This document shows, piece after piece, positions 34,140 through 42,309 of a stretch of 45,438 nucleotides of DNA. Position 1 is the stretch's first letter. Every line of letters begins with the position of its first letter. The stretch is from an uncultured Pelagibacteraceae bacterium (GTDB lineage: Bacteria > Pseudomonadota > Alphaproteobacteria > Pelagibacterales > Pelagibacteraceae). Where the stretch lies: contig CACPHV010000002.1 of the NCBI GenBank assembly GCA_902633985.1, forward strand, positions 1 through 45,438. The letters are read 5' to 3'. The notes beneath the pieces are model-generated. The model made no database searches and was not told the DNA's origin. It saw only the letters and a list, made by a program, of their open reading frames with translations. The translations under genes were made by a program, and so were the position numbers.

Positions 34140-34191
34140 TATTTAGTTTGGAAATTTAATTTATCAAATAAATGCCTAAAATTCTTATATT

Positions 34192-35343
34192 TTAGTCTCT
34201 ATATATTATTTTTGACGCATCAAGATCTTTAACAGACTTACAACCCATTAAAATCATATTTCTTCTAATTTCTTTTTGCATATTTTCTAAAAGTCTCTCA
34301 ACACCTTTTTGTCCACCTGCGCCTAAACTAAAGAGAAATGCTTTTCCAAAACTGCAAGCTGTTGCTCCAGCAGCTAGAGCTTTGAGAACATGTGTTCCTC
34401 TTCTTACACCACCATCAAGAATAATTTCTAATTTATCACCAACTGCATCTGAAATTGCTTTTACTTGATCAAATGGAGATCTTGATCCATCAAGTTGTCT
34501 TCCTCCATGATTTGAAATCATGATTGATGTACAACCAATATCTATTGCTCTTTTAGCATCCTCTACTGACATTACACCTTTTAATGCCATAGGCTTATTC
34601 CATTTTTTTATACAATACTCTGCGTCTTTCCAATTCATTGCCGGATCATATTGTTCATTAATATAATCCATAACTGATTTTGCAATATTTGTCCCTTTAT
34701 CAGTTTTGTTTTTTATATTTGCTAATTCAAATTTTTTATTAGTAAAGTATTTGAAAACCCATCCAGGTCTCATTGCAAAACTCAATAAACTATCTAAAGT
34801 AAATTTAGGTGGTGTCGTAAATCCAGTTCTATGATCTCTTTCTCTATTACCAGCTACAAGTGTATCAACAGTAATACACATTCCATCAAAATTAGCTCTA
34901 CTACATCTTTCAATTAAATCATCAGTTATTGATTTGTCTTTGTGAATATAAAGTTGAAAAAGTTTTGGGCCACTGGAAACATTTGCAACCTCTTCAATTG
35001 AAAACGAGGCCATTGTAGACATACTATAAATTGTATCAAACTTCTCTGCAGCTCTTGCAGAAGCCTTGTCACCCTCAGGGTCATACAAACTTTGCATTGC
35101 CGTAGGAGATAAAAATAATGGCATACTAATTTTTCTACCAAAAACAGTAGTTGATAAATCTGGCTCACCTACACTGTTAAGAATATTTGGGACTAAATCA
35201 CAATCATTAAAAGCATTTGTATTTCTATTTAAAGTAACCTCGTCATCTGCTCCACCATCTATATAATGAAAAATAGGAGCGGGTAATTTCTTTTTTGCTA
35301 ATTTTCTAAAATCGTCAAAATTATAACAGTCGTTGATATTCAT
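34192..35343 (-). CDS. FMN-dependent alpha-hydroxyacid dehydrogenase (LldD-like)
   Basis: Flavoenzyme of the L-lactate dehydrogenase / glycolate oxidase / mandelate dehydrogenase family, 383 residues. The base is His279 in ISNHGGRQLDGSRSPFD, the FMN-contacting lysine is Lys255 in PMALKGVMS, and PIFHYIDGGADDE, SPTAMQ and ILDGGVRRGTHVLKAL are family blocks. It oxidises an L-2-hydroxyacid to the 2-oxoacid, passing electrons to quinone or oxygen; lactate is the most likely substrate but the sequence does not fix it. It is 12 bases downstream of the PagL-like gene and upstream of the glc operon. Confidence 0.9.
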   Translation of the reverse strand: MNINDCYNFDDFRKLAKKKLPAPIFHYIDGGADDEVTLNRNTNAFNDCDLVPNILNSVGEPDLSTTVFGRKISMPLFLSPTAMQSLYDPEGDKASARAAEKFDTIYSMSTMASFSIEEVANVSSGPKLFQLYIHKDKSITDDLIERCSRANFDGMCITVDTLVAGNRERDHRTGFTTPPKFTLDSLLSFAMRPGWVFKYFTNKKFELANIKNKTDKGTNIAKSVMDYINEQYDPAMNWKDAEYCIKKWNKPMALKGVMSVEDAKRAIDIGCTSIMISNHGGRQLDGSRSPFDQVKAISDAVGDKLEIILDGGVRRGTHVLKALAAGATACSFGKAFLFSLGAGGQKGVERLLENMQKEIRRNMILMGCKSVKDLDASKIIYRD

Positions 35344-35355
35344 GATGTACCTTTA

Positions 35356-35871
35356 TTAAAAGTTTTTGAAGAAATTAAACATATAACTATTTGCCCCAGG
35401 ATTTTTATCTCCTAGACTAGCGTTAGATATATGATTGTAGGAAAAACCTAATTCACTTGTTTTTGACAGATCAAGTGAAATTTGTAACTCACTTTTAAAT
35501 TCAATTAAATGGCCCAAGTCTTTACCATCTCCCTCATGATATATTCCCGGTGTAAAGCTGGGAGTTAAATTTAATACTCCTAATTTATATTGAGCTTGAA
35601 CACCTGTATAAAGATATCCTGCATTATCAGCTGTAATTAAAAATCCAGTTATAGGAGAAAGATTTCCCAAGAAAGTATCTCTATTTAAGTTTTCATTCTG
35701 ATGTTGAAAACCAATTAAAGTTGATTTTTTTCCGTCATCACTAAAATCAAACATACCTGTGTAAACACTGAATTCTGTATTTTGATCTTTTGAAACTTTT
35801 TCCTCTGCAATTGAAGAAAAGGTAAATGTGATAATTAACAGACCAATTATAAATTTTTTTAAATTCATCAC
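35356..35871 (-). CDS. PagL-like lipid A deacylase family outer-membrane protein
   Basis: Outer-membrane beta-barrel enzyme candidate, 171 residues with a Sec signal peptide (KKFIIGLLIITFTFSSIA, cleavage near residue 22). The family motif is FSYNHISNASLGDKNPGANSY, with His147 and Ser149 matching the His-x-Ser pair of PagL, and the C-terminus ends in phenylalanine (FNFFKNF) as outer-membrane barrels usually do. The acidic residue of the PagL triad is not obvious: Asn161 lies where a glutamate might be expected. PagL removes a 3-O-acyl chain from lipid A. It follows ccmH by 8 bases, so it is probably transcribed with the ccm operon. Confidence 0.75.
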   Translation of the reverse strand: MMNLKKFIIGLLIITFTFSSIAEEKVSKDQNTEFSVYTGMFDFSDDGKKSTLIGFQHQNENLNRDTFLGNLSPITGFLITADNAGYLYTGVQAQYKLGVLNLTPSFTPGIYHEGDGKDLGHLIEFKSELQISLDLSKTSELGFSYNHISNASLGDKNPGANSYMFNFFKNF

Positions 35872-35879
35872 TAATTAAT

Positions 35880-36242
35880 TTATTTTTTAACTATAAAGCT
35901 TTTGAAGATTATTGCACCTCCGATTAAAAATATCAATATCGGCAATAACCAAAGAATATATGTGTTTTTATTTAAACCAGGATCGTAGAGTATCCATTCT
36001 CCATATTTTGTTTTAAAATATTCATATATTTGATCTTCAGAAAGACCCTCTTGCAGTTTTTTATCAACTACAATTTTTAAACTGTTTGCAAATTCAGAGT
36101 CAGAATCGTAAACCGATTGACCTTGACAAATAAGACATCGTAAATTTTTAGTTATCTCATTTCTTTTATCGTTTCCCTCTGAATTAACACTGCTTAAAGG
36201 TAATAATATTATAACAATTAAAAAAAATTTAAAAAATTTCAT
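35880..36242 (-). CDS. ccmH: Cytochrome c maturation protein CcmH (CcmL-type)
   Basis: Thiol-disulfide protein that prepares apocytochrome c for haem attachment in the periplasm. 120 residues: signal peptide (FFLIVIILLPLSSVNS), the LRCLICQGQSV motif with Cys36 and Cys39, a three-helix domain with DQIYEYFKTKYGEWILYDPG, and a C-terminal membrane anchor (LWLLPILIFLIGGAIIF). The usual size for the short form; the TPR-containing second domain (CcmI) is not fused. The start overlaps ccmG by 4 bases (ATGA). Confidence 0.94.
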   Translation of the reverse strand: MKFFKFFLIVIILLPLSSVNSEGNDKRNEITKNLRCLICQGQSVYDSDSEFANSLKIVVDKKLQEGLSEDQIYEYFKTKYGEWILYDPGLNKNTYILWLLPILIFLIGGAIIFKSFIVKK

Positions 36243-36757
36243 TTTATAAATAAATTAATTTCATCAACTAATTCTTGGTTAAGAGGTCCAATATATTTTT
36301 TAATAATTTCATTATTATAAATTAAAAATGATTCGGGAACCCCATATGCTCCCCACTCAATTGCAATTGTACCATCCAAATCAATAAAGATTTGTTTATA
36401 AGGGTTTCCTAGTTCTTTTAAAAAACTTTCTGCATTTTTTAAATTATCTTTATAATTCATCCCAATAATATTTAAATTATCCTCTAAATTTAAATTCATC
36501 AAAAGAGGATGCTCTTGTCGACATGGTACACACCAAGATGACCAAATATTTAATAAATAAACCTTATCTAACTCAAAGATACTTGATGAATTCACATTTT
36601 CTCCAGAAAAAAATTCTTTAGTATTAAACACTGGTATATCTTTTTTTGTATTAACATCTGGAGTGTATATTTTTGAGTCTTCTAAACCTTTATAAAAAAT
36701 AAAAAATATTATTCCAAAAATAATAATAACTAAAAAAGGTAATATTTTATTTTTCAT
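36239..36757 (-). CDS. ccmG: Cytochrome c biogenesis thiol-disulfide protein CcmG/DsbE
   Basis: Membrane-anchored periplasmic thioredoxin that reduces CcmH or apocytochrome c. 172 residues with one N-terminal helix (LPFLVIIIFGIIFFIFY) and a thioredoxin domain: active site IWSSWCVPCRQEH with Cys76 and Cys79, and the cis-proline region YGVPESFLIYN. Central GNPYKQIFIDLDG is typical of CcmG. It overlaps ccmF and ccmH by 4 bases each. Confidence 0.95.
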   Translation of the reverse strand: MKNKILPFLVIIIFGIIFFIFYKGLEDSKIYTPDVNTKKDIPVFNTKEFFSGENVNSSSIFELDKVYLLNIWSSWCVPCRQEHPLLMNLNLEDNLNIIGMNYKDNLKNAESFLKELGNPYKQIFIDLDGTIAIEWGAYGVPESFLIYNNEIIKKYIGPLNQELVDEINLFIK

Positions 36758-38628
36758 AATCTTTTTTGTAAAAAACTAACAATGCCAGCAAAAGATATTA
36801 GAATTACTGATAACCAGATCCATAACATAAATGGTTTAACTTGGTATCTTACGTTGAAAAAATCTTGATTTTGAACCAGATTAATTACAATAAATTTATC
36901 TGACATAAGTGTTGTTTTGATATCAGCTTCACTTGTGGCAATGACAGGTTGATTATAGATTCTCAGCTCTGGTGAAAATCTATCCTCTTCACCATTTAAA
37001 TTACTTATAGAAAAATTCGCAACAATAGCATTATAATTTTTTTCTTTTTTCTGATCAACACTTTCAAAAACTATCTTAGTTTTCGAATTTTCAAAAGTTT
37101 CACCGACCTTAAGATTTGTTATAATTTCGCTTGCAAATATATTGTTAAACAAGATACTTAGAATCAATAAACTAAATCCAAAATGAGCAATATTTTGTGA
37201 AATATTTTTATATTTTTTTACAAAAAAATCTCGCAAGGTAATAAAGAATAAATAAAGCGCACTCGATATCAAAATTGTATTTATTAAAATATTTTGATTA
37301 AAATTTTTTAATACTAAAAATGCTAATAAAATTGAGATAATTAAAAAAGAAATTAAGTAAATTTTATCTTCTAATTGAGATTTTATCCATTTTAATTTTG
37401 GACCTATAGCCATCATAAGTAAAAATGGAATTAAAAATGGAATTATTAATTTATGATAAAATGGTGGTCCTACAGATATTTTTTCAGAAGAAATTACATC
37501 TAAAAAAATTGGATAAACGGTACCTATTAATACAACTGATAAAAAATACATCATAAACCAGTTATTAATTAATATTGAAGTTTCTTTGCTCAACCAAAAA
37601 AAACTATAAGATTTTGTGTCATTATCTTTATGAAAAAAGAAAAAAATTAAAATAGATAAAAAAATCAAAATGAATAAAAAAACAAGAATAAATAAACCCC
37701 TTTCTGGATCATTGGCAAATGTATGAACTGAATTTAATATTCCTGATCTTACTAAAAATGTTCCACACATACTTAATGTAAATGTTGCAATAGAAAGAAT
37801 TATTACCCATGAAGTTAAAATAGATTTTTTTTCTAATACTAAAATACAATGTAAAAGAGTGGTTAATGCAAGCCACGGCATTAAAGAAACATTCTCAACT
37901 GGATCCCAAAACCAAAAACCTCCCCAGCCCAATTCATAATAAGCCCAAATTGATCCAAGCAGTATTCCTAAAGTCAAAAATATCCATGAAATTAAGATCC
38001 ATTTTTTTATATGTGATGCCCAACTACTAGAAATAATTTTTAAACTTGTTGCTGCCAGAACAGATGAAAAAATAATTGAAGAACCAACATAGCCTAAATA
38101 TAAAATAGGTGGATGAATTGCTAAAGCAGGGTCTTGTAAAATTGGGTTTAATCCAAGACCTTCAGTGGGTATTGGAAAAATATAATTAAATGGATTTGAT
38201 GTTTTGATTAGAAATAAAAAGAAACCAACAATTATTATTTGTTGAAAAACTAGAGTTAAAATTTTGTATTTTACTGGTTGATTTTTAGTTCTTACTAAAA
38301 ATAAAAAAATAAACAACGTTAAAACAAGTAACCATAGTAATAAACTACCTTCATGATTCCCCCAGGTTCCACTTATTTTGTAAAATATTGGTTTAGTAGT
38401 GTGAGAGTTATTAAATACTGTTTCATTACTAAAATCCGAAATAACAAAAGAAAAAATCAAACACAAAAAACTAATGACAACAAAAAATAATTGTAAAAAT
38501 GTAAATGATATTATTTTGCTATCTAATACGTTTGAGTTATTAAAATTTTTATATGAAAAATAAAATAATGATAATCCAATAATTAATCCTATTACTAATG
38601 AATAATATCCAACAAGACTATAAATCAA
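36754..38628 (-). CDS. ccmF: Cytochrome c haem lyase subunit CcmF
   Basis: Core of the haem lyase that joins haem to apocytochrome c with CcmH. 624 residues, about 14 to 15 hydrophobic segments. The WWD motif is WAYYELGWGGFWFWDPVENVSLMPW; the flanking haem-ligand histidine regions are visible as GTWGNHEGSLLLW and NSVHTFANDPERG. The C-terminal periplasmic region has EIITNLKVGETF and FSPELRIYNQP. It overlaps ccmG by 4 bases and follows ccmE by one base. Confidence 0.96.
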   Translation of the reverse strand: MIYSLVGYYSLVIGLIIGLSLFYFSYKNFNNSNVLDSKIISFTFLQLFFVVISFLCLIFSFVISDFSNETVFNNSHTTKPIFYKISGTWGNHEGSLLLWLLVLTLFIFLFLVRTKNQPVKYKILTLVFQQIIIVGFFLFLIKTSNPFNYIFPIPTEGLGLNPILQDPALAIHPPILYLGYVGSSIIFSSVLAATSLKIISSSWASHIKKWILISWIFLTLGILLGSIWAYYELGWGGFWFWDPVENVSLMPWLALTTLLHCILVLEKKSILTSWVIILSIATFTLSMCGTFLVRSGILNSVHTFANDPERGLFILVFLFILIFLSILIFFFFHKDNDTKSYSFFWLSKETSILINNWFMMYFLSVVLIGTVYPIFLDVISSEKISVGPPFYHKLIIPFLIPFLLMMAIGPKLKWIKSQLEDKIYLISFLIISILLAFLVLKNFNQNILINTILISSALYLFFITLRDFFVKKYKNISQNIAHFGFSLLILSILFNNIFASEIITNLKVGETFENSKTKIVFESVDQKKEKNYNAIVANFSISNLNGEEDRFSPELRIYNQPVIATSEADIKTTLMSDKFIVINLVQNQDFFNVRYQVKPFMLWIWLSVILISFAGIVSFLQKRL

Positions 38629-38629
38629 T

Positions 38630-39049
38630 TTATTTTTCCCCTAATGCTTCTTTTACTTCTGGTGGCATATAATTTTCATCATGCTTTGCTAAAATTTTTG
38701 TTGCAGAGAAAAAGTTTCTATCTTTCAAAAAACCTTCTGCAACAACACCTTTTTCCTCAGCAAATAAATTTGGTACTGCACCCGAATAAGTAACATTTAT
38801 TTCATTTTTAAAGTCTGTTATTATAAAGCTAACTTCATTTGAATTTATAGAAATAGAATTTTTTTTAACCATACCTCCAACTCTTATTTTGCTTTTATCT
38901 ATTTCAGTAAGCGATTTTATTTCAGAAGGCGATTGAAAATATACAACATTTTCCTCTAATGATTTTAAAATCAAAAATGTTGTTAAAATTAAAGTAATTA
39001 AGACTATTATTATAAACAGAAATCTTAATTTAACTTTTCGACCATACAT
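38630..39049 (-). CDS. ccmE: Haem chaperone CcmE
   Basis: Periplasmic haem chaperone with one N-terminal membrane anchor ([18 protein letters not shown]). 139 residues, OB-fold. The haem-binding histidine is His123 in [17 protein letters not shown], matching the HxxNY pattern with D-E-N-Y following. RVGGMV near residue 57 starts the beta-barrel. It lies between ccmD and ccmF. Confidence 0.95.
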   Translation of the reverse strand: MYGRKVKLRFLFIIIVLITLILTTFLILKSLEENVVYFQSPSEIKSLTEIDKSKIRVGGMVKKNSISINSNEVSFIITDFKNEINVTYSGAVPNLFAEEKGVVAEGFLKDRNFFSATKILAKHDENYMPPEVKEALGEK

Positions 39050-39059
39050 GGTTAAAAAG

Positions 39060-39287
39060 TTAATTATTTATTACGTTTGCTAAAATTTCTTTATTTATTC
39101 TTTGTGATTTTGCAGAATTAGCTTGCTCATTAGTAAGTGATCCAAATTTAGCAACAAATTTGTTTTGTTCTTTAACAAATTGCATTTTAGTTACCAAATA
39201 TAAACCTAAGAAACTTAATAACGTAAAGCTAAAAGCAGATAACACATACACTGCATATCCATTCATAAAAAATAATTCATTTATCAT
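39060..39287 (-). CDS. ccmD: Haem exporter accessory protein CcmD
   Basis: A 75-residue protein with one membrane helix preceded by the aromatic stretch [19 protein letters not shown], followed by a charged cytoplasmic tail. CcmD helps release haem-bound CcmE from CcmABC. Family members are typically 40 to 70 residues and poorly conserved, so the assignment rests on size, helix position and the place between ccmC and ccmE. The start overlaps the ccmC stop by 4 bases. Confidence 0.85.
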   Translation of the reverse strand: MINELFFMNGYAVYVLSAFSFTLLSFLGLYLVTKMQFVKEQNKFVAKFGSLTNEQANSAKSQRINKEILANVINN

Positions 39288-39991
39288 AATCTATCTAAAC
39301 CTTTATTTTTAATTTTTATCAGTTCTGTATTATATTTCATTAAGAAAATTAACAATGAAAAAAGAGCAAATGCCGCAGTCATTATTAATAATGGGTAAAG
39401 CATTGATGAATGAATTGAGCTTTTTGATAAAATATTAATAGATGCAGGTTGATGGAGTGTATTCCACCAATCAACTGAGTACTTTATTATTGGAACATTA
39501 ATAATTCCTAAGATAGTTATAAAAGTTGAGATCTTGTAGACTTTTTCTTCCTTATCATAAATTCTCCAAACAATTAAATACATTGCATAGAATAAAGCTA
39601 ATATTAACATTGATGTAATTCTTGCATCCCAAGCCCACCATGTTCCCCAAGTTGGTTTTCCCCAAATTGATCCTGTAACTAAAGCAATAATATTAAAAAC
39701 AAATCCTGAAGGAGCTAAACTTTTAGAGATTAAAAAAAAGTTTTTGTTTCTAAATACAAAACCACAAATAGATAACAAAGTTATAGAAGAAAATATTCCA
39801 AGTGAAATCCAAGCGGCAGGAACATGAACATACATAATCCTAACTGCATCACTTTGTTTATAATCTTCAGGCGATATGATTAATGCTTCAACTAAACCAA
39901 CACTCAACACAACAATAAACAAAAATAAAACGTACTTAGGTGCTTTTGACGTGATTTTGAAAATCTTGTTAGGTTCAAAAAGTTTAATCAT
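39284..39991 (-). CDS. ccmC: Haem exporter subunit CcmC
   Basis: Membrane protein that loads haem onto CcmE. 235 residues with six helices. The WWD motif is SIWGKPTWGTWWAWDARITSM (central part WGTWWAWDAR), and the haem-ligand histidines are in MYVHVPAAW and WWNTLHQPASI. It is the first of six ccm genes on this strand. CcmA and CcmB, the ABC-type partners, are not found next to it. A structured element lies 45 to 111 bases upstream. Confidence 0.95.
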   Translation of the reverse strand: MIKLFEPNKIFKITSKAPKYVLFLFIVVLSVGLVEALIISPEDYKQSDAVRIMYVHVPAAWISLGIFSSITLLSICGFVFRNKNFFLISKSLAPSGFVFNIIALVTGSIWGKPTWGTWWAWDARITSMLILALFYAMYLIVWRIYDKEEKVYKISTFITILGIINVPIIKYSVDWWNTLHQPASINILSKSSIHSSMLYPLLIMTAAFALFSLLIFLMKYNTELIKIKNKGLDRL

Positions 39992-40020
39992 ATTTTAATT
40001 TAGAATTTTTTTGGTGATTT

Positions 40021-40102
40021 CTATTATGAAATAGTTTTCTGATCAAGAATGCAGAGGGGAGATAATAAGATTGAAATTAACGTTTAACACTCTTGACCAG
40101 AA
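40021..40102 (-). ncRNA. Hairpin RNA element upstream of ccmC
   Basis: On the minus strand TTCTGGTCAAGA (40102-40091) pairs with TCTTGATCAGAA (40048-40037) over 12 bp with one G-U pair, enclosing 42 bases that include a C-rich run CTCCCCTC. A second small hairpin, CTATT/AATAG (40034-40030 with 40025-40021), follows. A TATATT about 10 bases upstream of the long stem could be a -10, so the transcript would start near the stem. The G-U pair is A-C on the plus strand, favouring a minus-strand RNA. It may be the leader of ccmC or an independent small RNA. The 178-base gap (39992-40169) shows no other gene. Confidence 0.5.
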
Positions 40103-40169
40103 GTTACTAAAAATATAGCTAATTTGTATGGCCTAGATTTGAGCTAAATGTGGTTGAATGATGGTTGCC

Positions 40170-40490
40170 TTAATTAGAAAGCTTGAAATAACTAGAGCCT
40201 TTTTTTCCTGAAAAAATCTCTTCAATTAAAGGGTGTTTTATTGGTTCATCAGAGTCATCCATGAGCAAGTTTTGCTCAGAAACATAAGCTTCATAAGTTA
40301 TCTCATCATTTTCTGCTAATAGGTGATAAAATGGTTGATCCTTTCTTGGTCTAACATTTTTTGGAATAGACTGATACCATTCCTCAGAATTATTAAACTC
40401 AAAATCAACATCATAAATTACACCTCTAAATTCAAAGTGTTTATGCTTTACAATGTCTCCAATTGAAAATTTAGCTTTTTGAACTGGCAT
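40170..40490 (-). CDS. hspQ: Heat shock protein HspQ (YccV-like)
   Basis: Small DNA-binding or protease-adaptor protein, 106 residues. The HspQ/YccV domain is visible: KFSIGDIVKHKHFEFRGVIYDVDFEF, RPRKDQPFYHLLAENDE and YEAYVSEQNLLMDDS. E. coli HspQ binds hemimethylated DNA and acts as a Lon specificity factor. Whether this one does either is unknown. Monocistronic in appearance, between the ccm region and the divergent yciB. Confidence 0.92.
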   Translation of the reverse strand: MPVQKAKFSIGDIVKHKHFEFRGVIYDVDFEFNNSEEWYQSIPKNVRPRKDQPFYHLLAENDEITYEAYVSEQNLLMDDSDEPIKHPLIEEIFSGKKGSSYFKLSN

Positions 40491-40577
40491 TGATCTTAGT
40501 ATGGGTATTTAGAAATAAAAATCAATGCTAAAAATATAAATGTTTTGTGATGTGGCAAATATGTTAATATCTTCTGA

Positions 40578-41129
40578 GTGAATAAATCTTTTTTAAAATT
40601 TGTTACTGATTTCGGTCCTTTAGCAATATTTTTTTTCTATTATTACAATAGTGGTAAAAATTTATCTGTAGCAATACCTCCACTAATAGTTGCAACTTTA
40701 GTTGCATTAGCAGTAGTTTGGTTTTTTGAAAAAAAAATTCCTCCAATGCCTTTGGTAAGTGGAATTTTAATTACTTTTTTTGGTGGATTAACAATCTACT
40801 TTAATGATCCTATATTTATTTACGTTAAACCAACTATCATTAATATTATGTTTGCTCTTGCGTTATTTTTTGGGAAATATTTTACCAATGAACCTATTCT
40901 TAAAAAAATTATGGGTAAATCTATTCCTCTAACTGATATTGGTTGGGAAATTCTTAATAAACGATGGATGTATTTTTTCTTTGGTCTTGCTTTATTAAAT
41001 GAAATTGTTTGGAGAACTCAAACAGAAGAATTTTGGGTTAATTTTAAAGTATGGGGAATGCTTCCAATAACAATAATATTTACAGGGTTTCAGGTACCAT
41101 TAATTAATAAACATAAGATTGATGCGTAG
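40578..41129 (+). CDS. yciB: Inner-membrane septation protein A (YciB/IspZ)
   Basis: Integral membrane protein of 183 residues with five to six helices, of the YciB/IspZ family linked to cell-envelope synthesis and septation. Family stretches: LKFVTDFGPLAIFFFYYY, VSGILITFFGGLTIYFND, PTIINIMFALALFFGKYF and LNEIVWRTQTEEFWVNFKVWG. The start codon is GTG at 40578. In many alphaproteobacteria this gene lies between ftsY and the ccm genes. It overlaps the next gene by 8 bases. Confidence 0.93.
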   Translation: MNKSFLKFVTDFGPLAIFFFYYYNSGKNLSVAIPPLIVATLVALAVVWFFEKKIPPMPLVSGILITFFGGLTIYFNDPIFIYVKPTIINIMFALALFFGKYFTNEPILKKIMGKSIPLTDIGWEILNKRWMYFFFGLALLNEIVWRTQTEEFWVNFKVWGMLPITIIFTGFQVPLINKHKIDA

Positions 41130-41466
41130 TAATTTAAAATTAGTAGTAAATAATCCACATAATAAAATAGAAGAAAAACATTTTTTTGAAAAAGATGAGC
41201 TAAAAATTATATTAGACTTATATGCCAAGATGGTTTCTGAAGGTTCTTGGAAAGATTACGGTTTAAGTATTTCAAGTAAACAAGTGGGGTTTAGTGTTTT
41301 TAGAAATGCTACTGAAAATGCCCTATATAAAATTTGTAAAAATTTTAAGCCTAAAAATAAAAATCTTAAATATTTGATTACTGATACGAGTGGTAAAATA
41401 CTAAAAAATTCTTACGACCTTAGAATTTTATTAAAAAATACCAACTGGAAGAAACTTCAAAAATAA
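41122..41466 (+). CDS. DUF2794 family protein
   Basis: Small protein of 114 residues from an ATG at 41122 (a TTG one codon earlier is possible). It matches the alphaproteobacterial DUF2794 pattern: a polar N-terminus, FEKDELKIILDLYAKMVSEGSWKDYGLSIS, VFRNATENALYKICK and a basic C-terminus. Function unknown. It overlaps the end of yciB by 8 bases and converges on the Bax-inhibitor-1-like gene with a 2-base gap. Confidence 0.85.
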   Translation: MRSNLKLVVNNPHNKIEEKHFFEKDELKIILDLYAKMVSEGSWKDYGLSISSKQVGFSVFRNATENALYKICKNFKPKNKNLKYLITDTSGKILKNSYDLRILLKNTNWKKLQK

Positions 41467-41468
41467 AT

Positions 41469-42230
41469 TTATCTTCTTTGACCAAATAATCTTAACAACA
41501 TTATAAATAGATTGATAAAATCTAGATATAAAGTTAAAGCGCCCATTACAGCTTTCTTCCCCATTAACTCTCCTGAGTCTGACGCAACATACATATTTTT
41601 GATTTTCTGGGTGTCATAAGCTGTTAAACCAACAAATATTAAAACACCTAAAATTGAAATCACAAAATACATCATAGAAGATTTCATAAAGATATTAACA
41701 ATTGAAGCTATAATTATTCCAATTAGACCCATCATTAAAAAAGATCCTAACTTTGTAAGATCTCTTTTAGTTGTGTATCCATAAATACTCATCGCTCCAA
41801 ATGTTGCAGATGTAATGAAGAAAACTCTTGTTACACTCATTCCAGTATAAACCAATAAAATTGAAGATAATGATAGACCCATCAAAGCTGCAAAAACCCA
41901 AAACGTAGTTTGTGCTTTTGATGCACTCATCTTATTAATTCCAAAACTCATGTAAAAAACGATACCTAGAGGTGCTAACATTACGAGCCATTTAAGACCT
42001 GATAAATAAATTGCATTCCCCATCTGCGTTAGACCAACGATTGAACCTGCATCATTAGTAACAACAGACATTTTAAATGTTAATAATGCTACTATTCCAG
42101 TTAGCAATATACCTGTTGCCATGTAGTTATAAACTTTTAGCATGTAGGCTCTTAAGCCTTCATCCATTACAGCAGCTGTTTGTTGAGCTGCTTTTGCTCT
42201 ATTTAGTATTCCGTTTTTATCAAATTCCAT
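41469..42230 (-). CDS. Bax inhibitor-1 / YccA family membrane protein
   Basis: Seven-helix membrane protein of 253 residues. Family features: the N-terminal YMLKVYNYMATGILLTGIVAL, FYMSFGINKMSASKAQTTFWVFA, and the C-terminal LTAYDTQKIKNMY with an acidic pore residue and VMGALTLYLDFINLFIMLLRLFG. Bacterial members include YccA (FtsH modulator) and BsYetJ (pH-sensitive calcium leak). A TTG three codons upstream is possible, but the ATG at 42230 gives the usual N-terminus. Next to hspQ and yciB; no obvious functional link beyond membrane homeostasis. Confidence 0.92.
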   Translation of the reverse strand: MEFDKNGILNRAKAAQQTAAVMDEGLRAYMLKVYNYMATGILLTGIVALLTFKMSVVTNDAGSIVGLTQMGNAIYLSGLKWLVMLAPLGIVFYMSFGINKMSASKAQTTFWVFAALMGLSLSSILLVYTGMSVTRVFFITSATFGAMSIYGYTTKRDLTKLGSFLMMGLIGIIIASIVNIFMKSSMMYFVISILGVLIFVGLTAYDTQKIKNMYVASDSGELMGKKAVMGALTLYLDFINLFIMLLRLFGQRR

Positions 42231-42309
42231 AATGATCAATATATATATTCTTTTACTAATTATTCAAGATACCTTAAAAGATTAACAAAATTTTAACTTA
42301 ATATTTCTA

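Noticed and set aside
34089..34191. Glycine riboswitch ahead of the aminotransferase-glc operon
   Set aside because: Glycine riboswitches control glyoxylate/glycine genes in SAR11, so I looked, but the gap is too short and lacks the conserved aptamer sequences; only one AT-rich hairpin is seen.
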